Shown here one piece after another: positions 57,727-64,000 of a stretch of 64,000 bases of DNA. The position numbers were made by a program, and so were the translations under genes. Position 1 is the stretch's first letter. Each line of letters begins with the position of its first letter. Source of the stretch: Rhineura floridana (Eukaryota; Chordata; Lepidosauria; Squamata; Rhineuridae); the NCBI RefSeq assembly GCF_030035675.1, contig NC_084500.1:11033100-11097099 (forward strand). Reading direction: 5' to 3'. The notes under the pieces are model-generated. The model made no database searches. It was not told the DNA's origin and was given only the letters and a program-made list of their open reading frames with translations.

Positions 57727-58665
57727 GTTGGGAGGCACGAATGGGGAGAAGACAACTCACTTCTTGGACTGATTGGGTTGAGAAGACCAGTTTGGAACTG
57801 CGGCCGGGTCACGTGAGGCCAAGGCCTTTTGCCACTGGCACAATGATGCTCCTCTACCTCGACCTCTCTAGGCTGTGCTTTTCAAACTTCTTTGCCTTCA
57901 TTGATCATCCATGGATGGACAAATGGTACGTTATTGCGAGCAATCAGATTTCAATTTCAGATTTAAATGTGGAACTCCCTTACTGATGGAGTTGAGATTT
58001 TTAGCTGAAATTAGGGGAATGTTCAAATCCTGGAAAAGGAGGCATTTGCGATCGCAGCTTCTCAAGTTGTATCGGCAGGACTCTGCTTAAGACTAAGGTT
58101 GTGCTGGCTTCACTGCGTCTCCACTTCCATTCTCTGAATGTGGGGACACGCAACACTGGTGAAACTCTGCCCCCTTTTACTCCAAAGCCTGGGAAGTTGC
58201 AGCTTGAGCGAGTTTTGCCTTGAAGTCGGCTTCACACAGTCTTCAGAACTGATTGGCCATCAATCCCGTTGCTGCTGCAGGTGTATCCAATGAAAACGTT
58301 TCACTGTAGGGTCAGGCAGACACAGTGATTGGCCCAGCCCTTTGCGGTGGACGGTCCTAATCAGCAGCGGGGAAGGGAGACATGTCCAGCTGTGGGCAGA
58401 GTAATTTCAAAATGCAGCCAGAGAAAATGGTCTGCAGCCTGAATAAAGAACATCACTTTGTGTTGCCGAAATTCAGATGATTGGGATTGGAGGCCACTAT
58501 TTAATCTGAAGTCTTTATTCAAACCCAGTGCATTAATAGCCACAATGCTGCTTACAATCAATAAATTAGCTGGAGTTTACATGCTGAAGATTCAAGGATC
58601 CATTGCTGGTTTAAATTAAAACCTCCACAGGGTGTATACAAAATAAAGTTATGTGCTGTTTAATC
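57727..58665 (+). other. LYRM9: LYRM9 3' UTR with candidate polyadenylation signals
   Basis: About 0.9 kb of mostly unique sequence follows the stop codon, without obvious repeats. AATAAA occurs at 58442-58447, 58560-58565 and 58642-58647. The last is followed within about 15 bases by a TG-rich stretch and is the best site. An 81-codon open frame at 57741-57986 lies inside and has no recognisable features. Confidence 0.6.
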
Positions 58666-58739
58666 CAGTTTTAAAAAACGCGTGTCCTATTCCATTAGAT
58701 TGCCTTTTTTTTTTTTGTATCCAAAAAAGCAAGGAATTG

Positions 58740-59290
58740 TTTCTTTTTATTTTAAAAATTTATACCTCATTTTTACCACATCTGGGCTTCAAAGTGGCTT
58801 ACAAAAATCTAAAACTTATATGGAAATGTTGATGGATAAAACAGTAGCATGGCATTCATCATGCAAAGGTCTCCTGAAATAAAATCACTTTCACCGGCTG
58901 CCTGCAACTGAGCAGGGGTGGTGCCTGCCTGATTTCTAATGGGAGGGGGTTCCATGGACTTTGGCCCACTAAAAGTGCTTCCTCCCAGATGATCCCAGTG
59001 ACCGACCTGGGACATAACGGGGTACGGTGGTCTTTAAGGTATTCTGGGCCTAAGTTGTTCAGGGCTTTGTATACTAGGACAGGAACCTTGAACCTGGCCT
59101 GGGAGAAGATGGGAAACTACTATATTGTTATTTTATTGTTATTGTTATTTTATTAGAATTTATATCCCGCCCTTCCTCCTGAAGGAGCCCAGGGTGACAA
59201 GTACATCAACAAAACAATTTAACGACAACAAAAACGTTCTAAAGAGTTGAAAACATTCTAAAAGTAGCTACAGTTAAAAACGTGATCTCA
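58740..59290 (-). repeat. L2-like 3' regions
   Basis: Two reversed segments: 58750-59110 (TTATACCTCATTTTTACCAC, GTTCAGGGCTTTGTATACTA) and 59140-59290 (TTTATATCCCGCCCTTCCTC, GGAGCCCAGGGTGACAAG). Confidence 0.65.
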
Positions 59291-59369
59291 CTGCCTGGGT
59301 AAACAGACATTTAACATCAACGTCATGTCTTGATGGTAGCTGACATGGTTAGGTGGCATAGTGCATATG

Positions 59370-59495
59370 TGGGGAACCTGTGGCCCTCCAGATGTTGCTG
59401 AACTACAACTCCCATCCACCCCAGCTGCCGTGGCCAATGGCCAGGCAAGATGAGAGTTGCCATTCAACAGCATCTGGAGGGTCAAAGGTTCCCAG
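59370..59495. mobile_element. hAT-like foldback element
   Basis: GGCCCTCCAGATGTTGCTGA and CTACAACTCCCATCCACC pair with AGAGTTGCCATTCAACAGCA and TCTGGAGGGTC around GGCCAATGGCC. Confidence 0.75.
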
Positions 59496-59782
59496 ACCCT
59501 GACACATAAAGCAGCTCGAGCAAGGCATTCAAAAGACCGCTCTCTAGTTTTCCATTCCTTTTGCAACGGACTCAAAATTTGGGGGCGACTTAGTGTGCTT
59601 AGTCCTTATTGGGTTATTTTGTGGGATTTGGGGGTTGCTGCTAAGATTTTTTTTAAATAAGTGTGGTTTTTTTGTAATCCTGCAAACCTCAGGATCCCCC
59701 CGAGGATGTTCCTCAGTGTCCCTGTTTTGACACCATTTCTGTTGGCACTGACCATCTGGGTTTACTGTTAGGAGGAGTGGTT

Positions 59783-59935
59783 TTGGGTGAAGGGACATAA
59801 CTCTATGGTAGAGAACCTGCTTTGCTTGCAGAAGGCGTTCAGTCCCCAGCATCTCTAGGCTGGGCTGGGAAATACTCCTGCCCCAAACCCTGAGAGCTGC
59901 TGCCAATCAGTAGCTAGACAGACCACTGGTTTGCC
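59783..59935 (+). repeat. tRNA-derived SINE
   Basis: ATGGTAGAGAACCTGCTTTG, GTTCAGTCCCC, GGGCTGGGAAATACTCCTGC and GAGAGCTGCTGCCAATCAGT. The tail is truncated. Confidence 0.8.
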
Positions 59936-60499
59936 TTGGGATTAGATAGGTTTTTACGCTGCTTTCTACAAAATATTTAGGAGGCCTTACAATCAGTTGC
60001 CGCCTACATGATTGTGTGTAGAGGAAGACACCCATTCTTAGAAGAAAAATACGCTCTTAAAATCTTTTATCCCCTTTCCCTCTCAGAATAAAACTTCACC
60101 CCCCAAATGGCTTCCAGAAATAGACTTAAGTTCATTCATCACCTGATGCATTTGGAGATTAAAGTTGCCAATTAAAACTTGCAGCCGCTTACTGAATGTC
60201 CCCCCTGCCCCCGTCTCCCAAATCCATTGAGCCTTCAGGAGTCTGGAGAGCTCTACATCATCCACCCTGGTAAGGATCAAGAGTGTCCTGCAACGTTCAA
60301 CAAGAATAAGTCTTGTGTACGTATAGAGGGCAGCACAGCAAGCCATTGGCGCCTTCAGTGTAGCATCTCTCCCAATTTCTGATGGGTTTTTTTCCCTGTA
60401 TTTCTCCATCTTTGCTGTCTTTTTTTTTTTTTTAAGTTTGCTTCCTTGGCTGGAAGAGCAAACACCAGGATGAGGAGAGGGTGGAATGAGAGCTCTGTG
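59936..60499. other. Unassigned stretch
   Basis: A 108-codon minus-strand frame at 60083-60409 has no family I recognise and no coding context. A T-run lies at 60419-60434. Confidence 0.4.
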
Positions 60500-60615
60500 C
60501 AGAGCTTGGAAAAGTTACTTTTTTGAACTACAACTCCCATCAGCCCCAGCCAGCATGGCCACTGGATTGGGCTGATGGGAGTTGTAGTTCAAAAAAGTAA
60601 CTTTTCCAAGCTCTG
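60500..60615. mobile_element. Near-perfect hairpin hAT MITE, copy 2
   Basis: It has the same arms as 56805-56920, but its loop (AGCCAGCATGGCCACTGG) is the reverse complement of the other loop, so the two copies are in opposite orientation. GCTCTGT is present on both sides, an approximate target duplication. Confidence 0.92.
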
Positions 60616-60829
60616 CTCTGTTGTGACTGACAGGTCCAGCTTGCAAACAGATTTGCCTTTACTTTTTTCCCTGTCCAAAATCTGCTTTAAAGGTGCCTAG
60701 TGCAAGAGCCCTGGGGCCTCTTTCGATTGCAATTTGGCAGGTTTTTTTACGCTGGGGCATCGGTCATGTCTGCAATTTTCAGACCAGTTGCCCCTAAGGG
60801 GACATTTAAGTGATACCCTTTTTACCCAC

Positions 60830-61080
60830 CCTAAATCTGCAATTGTTAAGGGTGCTGAGATTTGTTGGAAGACCGCCTATTCCCCTCACAGAGCTACTGT
60901 TCCCAAATTTCCTTGGGAAGAGGGATGGGTTGTAGGAATTGTAGCTCTGTGAGAGGAATAGGGGTTGCCTAAGAATTTAGCACTTTTAACAAATAACAGT
61001 TCCCAGGATTCTTTGGGGGGAAGCTATTACTGTTTAAAATGATACCATAGTGCTTTAAATGTGCGATGCGGATGTGGCCC
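60830..61080. mobile_element. Relative of the 4003-4294 DNA element
   Basis: TAAGGGTGCTGAGATTTGTT, CCCTCACAGAGCTACTG, GAATTGTAGCTCTGTGAGAG, AACAGTTCCCAGGATTCTTT and GTGCTTTAAATGTGCGATGC are in family order. 61081-61457 is unassigned apart from a short dispersed repeat at 61100-61180. Confidence 0.65.
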
Positions 61081-61457
61081 TAATCATCAGCCCAGGCTGG
61101 ATTCTTCTACATCCTTACCTGGGAGTAAGGCCTATTGAACTCGTTGGACTTGTCTTCAGAGTAGACATGGGCTTAGAGAAGGTCGCAGGTAGCTGATGGC
61201 CAGTATATCATTTAATATGCACAACAACATGATAATAATACAAAATCATAGTCCCAGTAAAACTGATGTTATAAAGGATGACAAACTAAGAACTAAAACT
61301 CATAATCAGAGAGATATAAGAACATTTGGAATTTTTTAAAGAAAAATACTTAACGAGGGCCTGGATATAGCCTCATGAGGGGATAGACCAGCGGTAGCCA
61401 CCATGGCAGTGGTGGCTCCATGTCAGTGAGGCAGTGGAATCCGCTCCAGGTTTAGAA

Positions 61458-61662
61458 AAGATAACAATGCTGGGGAAAACAGAAGGGAGTAGAAGAAGAG
61501 GAAGGCCAAACAAGAGATGCCTCGATTCCACAAAGGAAGCCACAGACCTGAACTTACAAGATCTGAACAGGGTGGTTTATAACAGATGCTATTGGAGGTT
61601 GCTGATTCATAGGGTCGCCATAAGTCATAATCGACGTGAAGGCACATAACAACAACAATTTC
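61458..61662 (+). repeat. BovB (RTE) LINE 3' end
   Basis: TGCTGGGGAAAACAGAAGGG, GGAAGGCCAAACAAGAGATG, GGGTCGCCATAAGTCATAAT and terminal CAA repeats. Only the last 200 bases are present. Confidence 0.9.
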
Positions 61663-61980
61663 CATCTTCATGTGATTTACAGGGGCACCATCTATTGTCC
61701 AAAGGAACTCTGCTATTATACGTGAATGGTCAGCTGACTGTAATAAATTAGTTGCTGCTACAATTTCACACATGTTTTGTAGATATTCTATAAAGCAAGA
61801 ATTCTTTATAGCAGAGTACAGACTCAATACAATGCCTGATGGGAATGAATCCAGGGGTCCTAATTGCAATAACGACATTGTACATATTGAAGAATGAGTT
61901 GTCATCTGTGTCGAGGCAATGCCTCTGGGCATCAGTTGCACCCCAATAATCCTGTGGATTTGCCCTGCCCCCTCCATTGT
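61663..61980 (-). other. Unrecognised open segment abutting the BovB tail
   Basis: The minus strand from 61977 is open for about 105 codons through this stretch, including NSCFIEYLQNMCEIVAATNL and AEFLWTIDGAPV, then runs on into reversed BovB. It reads more like protein than most shadow frames here, but no family was recognised. It could be an old retropseudogene, part of an unidentified transposon, or chance. Confidence 0.25.
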
Positions 61981-62244
61981 CCCTGTTTAATTTAATTAAG
62001 CAGCTTAGGTACGATTTGTCTCGTTCTGCCTACCCAAGGGGAAATGTGCAGGCTAGATTAAAACTCAGCATGTGTAGATTCATTGAGCTCAATGGAAAGC
62101 TTGTTGATCATCAGGTTTCAAACCCTGACACCCTTGATGCTCGTAGCACGCAAAGGGGAGATTGCATGAGGTCATGGGCAAGGTCATGGTGGCATCTTGA
62201 ACAGGAGCAGGAGGCTCCAACATTTGTGGAAATTCCCTCTTTCA

Positions 62245-62595
62245 CAGAATCATAGGATTGTAGAGTTGGAAGGGGCCTATAAGGCCATCAAGTCCAACCC
62301 CCTGCTCAATGCAGGAATCCAAATCAAAGCATTCCTGACAGGTGGCTGTCCAGGTGCCTCTTGAATGCCTCCAGTGTCGGAGAGCCCACTACCTCTCTAG
62401 GTCATTGGTTCCATTGTCATATGGCTCTAACAGGAAGTTTTTCCTCATATTCAGTCAAACTCTGGCTTCCTGCAACTTGAGCCCATTATTCTGTGTCCTG
62501 CACTCTGGGACGATCGAGAAGAGATCCCGGCCCTCCTCTGTGTGACAACCTTTCAAGTACTTGAAGAGTGCTATCATATCTATCTTCAAACATAG
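62245..62595 (-). repeat. CR1 LINE 3' end
   Basis: AGAGTTGGAAGGGGCCTATA, CCACTACCTCTCTAGG, CAGGAAGTTTTTCCTCATAT and CTTTCAAGTACTTGAAGAGT. It is of a different subfamily from 28152-31650 (ATAAGGCC rather than GTAGGCC) and older. Confidence 0.88.
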
Positions 62596-62780
62596 GTCAC
62601 TTAGCCACCTGAAGAGCTTGGACATGACAACTCAGGAGAAACAGAGTTTTGAAATACAGACTTTGAAATCTCGGTTTTGAACTACATTTGGATGCGTTGT
62701 GAAGTCATTGGTGCATGAATGAGGGAACCCACTAAAAAGGGGGTAAAAACGCAAATTATGGGATTGCTGTCTGAATTAGA

Positions 62781-63026
62781 ACGGCCATACTACCCTGATC
62801 ACGCCCAATCTGATCCGATCTCAGAAGCTATGCATGGTCAGGCCTGGCTAGTACTTGGATGGGAGACCGCCTGGGAATACCGGGTGCTGTAGGCTTAGAG
62901 GAAGGCAATAGTAAACCACCTCTGAATATCTCTTACCATGAAAACCCTATGAATATATCCAAAAAAAAGATTCATAGGGTCGCCATAAGTCGTAATCAGC
63001 TTGAAGGCATATAACAGCAACAACAA
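62781..63026 (+). repeat. 5S-rRNA-headed Sauria SINE with perfect 11-bp duplication
   Basis: 62781-62896 is a 5S rRNA-like head (ACGGCCATACTACCCTGATC, TAGTACTTGGATGGGAGACC, GGGAATACCGGGTGCTGTAG) that contains the internal promoter. The Sauria body (GAGGAAGGCAATAGTAAACC) and BovB tail (AGGGTCGCCATAAGTCGTAA) with CAA repeats follow. TCTGAATTAGA flanks it exactly at 62770-62780 and 63027-63037. It is a SINE, not a 5S gene. Confidence 0.95.
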
Positions 63027-63037
63027 TCTGAATTAGA

Positions 63038-64000
63038 GCCACCAACAAGCCAGTGTTGGATTCCACATCACTGGGCCAGTCATGAAGCCCACTCATCTGG
63101 CTGTTCTACCGCGTTGGCAGCTGATGTGCGGCCAAATTCTCCATGCCACTTGGTAAACTGAGTTTCTGCTATCCTTTGTGGGTTTTCAAAGCCATCACTC
63201 CCCTCCTAACAGCGAATGCAGGTGGAGAGTGCCTAAAGCTGTCTAGGAGAAACCTGAAGTTTGCATATAATTTAAATAGGCTGAAAACAAAGAAAAAACA
63301 GTTCCATGAAGACTGAGCGTACTCAGTAGCTGTGGAATGCTGTGTGTCAGATGGGAAAAGGAAAATGTTGTAGAATAGAGTATCCTTGGAGGACAACTTG
63401 ACTGGCCAGCTAGAAAGATCATCAGAAACACGCCTGTTTAGAATATGGGGATATACTGCTGTGACAAGTTGGAGGCTCTCTTTTTTACTATGAACCTGCA
63501 ATAAATAAGCAAATAACAGCGATAATATTGGTTCACATAGCATTAAAACTAGGGACACAGCTGTTTAGACCAGCATTTCCTTGATTTCCTGACTTGAATC
63601 TCTGGCTTTCACTGTGATAGTGTTTTAATGGGCTTGTTTATTGCATATGTTATGTATTATGGATGGTTTAATGCAGTTGTGATTTGATGATGGGCAGCCG
63701 TGTTTTTATAATTGGTTCTATTCTTGTTGTTTTGGTTTTGGCTTTTATTTGCGAGCCTCCTTGGTATTTCTGCTTGAAACGAAAGCCAGTATAAATGATA
63801 TTACTTATTTAACAAAATGTATTTAACAAAATTTATATGCCGCTTGATTGTTAAAAAAAAACCCTCTGTGCTATCTGAAACAAGAAACATTAAAATTATC
63901 AATAAAACAGTTAAAAACAAGTAATTAAAACCACTAAAAAGACAATTAAAATGACAGTAAATTAAAAAGACATTAAAACACGTCATTGTCTATGTGTCTA
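63038..64000. repeat. Unassigned sequence ending in two L2-like tails
   Basis: 63038-63600 shows nothing identifiable; a 129-codon minus-strand frame there has no recognised family. 63600-63800 resembles a forward L2 3' UTR (GAAAGCCAGTATAAATG) and 63810-64000 a reversed one (TTTATATGCCGCTTGATTG, then AAAACATTAAAA-type sequence), tail to tail. Confidence 0.5.

Noticed and set aside
57741-57986. 81-codon frame after the LYRM9 stop
   Set aside because: It lies in the probable 3' UTR and shows no domain or splice support.
62781-62896. 5S rRNA gene
   Set aside because: It is fused to a Sauria body and BovB tail and flanked by an insertion duplication, so it is a SINE head.
63169-63558. 129-codon minus-strand frame near the right edge as a NOS2 or other gene exon
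   Set aside because: NOS2 would be a plausible neighbour beyond LYRM9, but the translation has no NOS motif and no splice context.

Overview
The window looks like lizard (non-snake squamate) nuclear DNA. Single-copy exons with clear vertebrate homology lie far apart in a dense mosaic of families typical of squamates: Sauria-type SINEs with a BovB tail, a 5S-rRNA-headed SINE with the same tail, BovB (RTE), CR1 and L2 LINEs, a tRNA-derived SINE and many small hAT-like foldback elements. The species cannot be fixed from the sequence.

Two host genes are recognised. Coding exon 1 of NLK (nemo-like kinase) is on the minus strand at 7163-7617. Its first intron fills the left end, and a CpG-rich, CCAAT-rich promoter-like block lies at about 9.5-10.6 kb. 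LYRM9 is complete for coding sequence on the plus strand in three exons (53430-53555, 55151-55243, 57709-57726), which together encode 78 residues. The genes are divergent, as NLK and LYRM9 are in the human 17q11.2 order I remember, and they are separated here by about 43-46 kb.

Layout: 1-7162 NLK intron 1; 7163-10560 NLK exon 1, a purine-biased stretch and the CpG island; 11.4-12.9 kb a non-LTR element with a 461-codon open frame; 14-20.6 kb SINE, CR1 and hAT debris; 20.7-23.2 kb a BovB copy with a 10-bp target duplication; 25-28 kb nested hAT copies; 28.15-31.65 kb a CR1 copy with an almost open ORF2 and part of ORF1; 32.6-35.0 kb a GC-rich block bounded by similar inverted ends and holding a possible signal-peptide exon; 35-49.4 kb repeats and unassigned sequence; 49.5-58.7 kb LYRM9, with a possible 5' exon, introns carrying datable hAT insertions, and a 3' UTR; 58.7-64 kb repeats, including a 5S-headed SINE with a perfect 11-bp duplication.

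I found no convincing new molecular system, no CRISPR array, no functional RNA gene and no recognisable endogenous retrovirus. The best leads are the bounded 32.6-35.0 kb block with its orphan exon, transposon insertions beside LYRM9 splice sites, and foldback families that share one palindromic core under different termini. Family names are from memory and no search was run.
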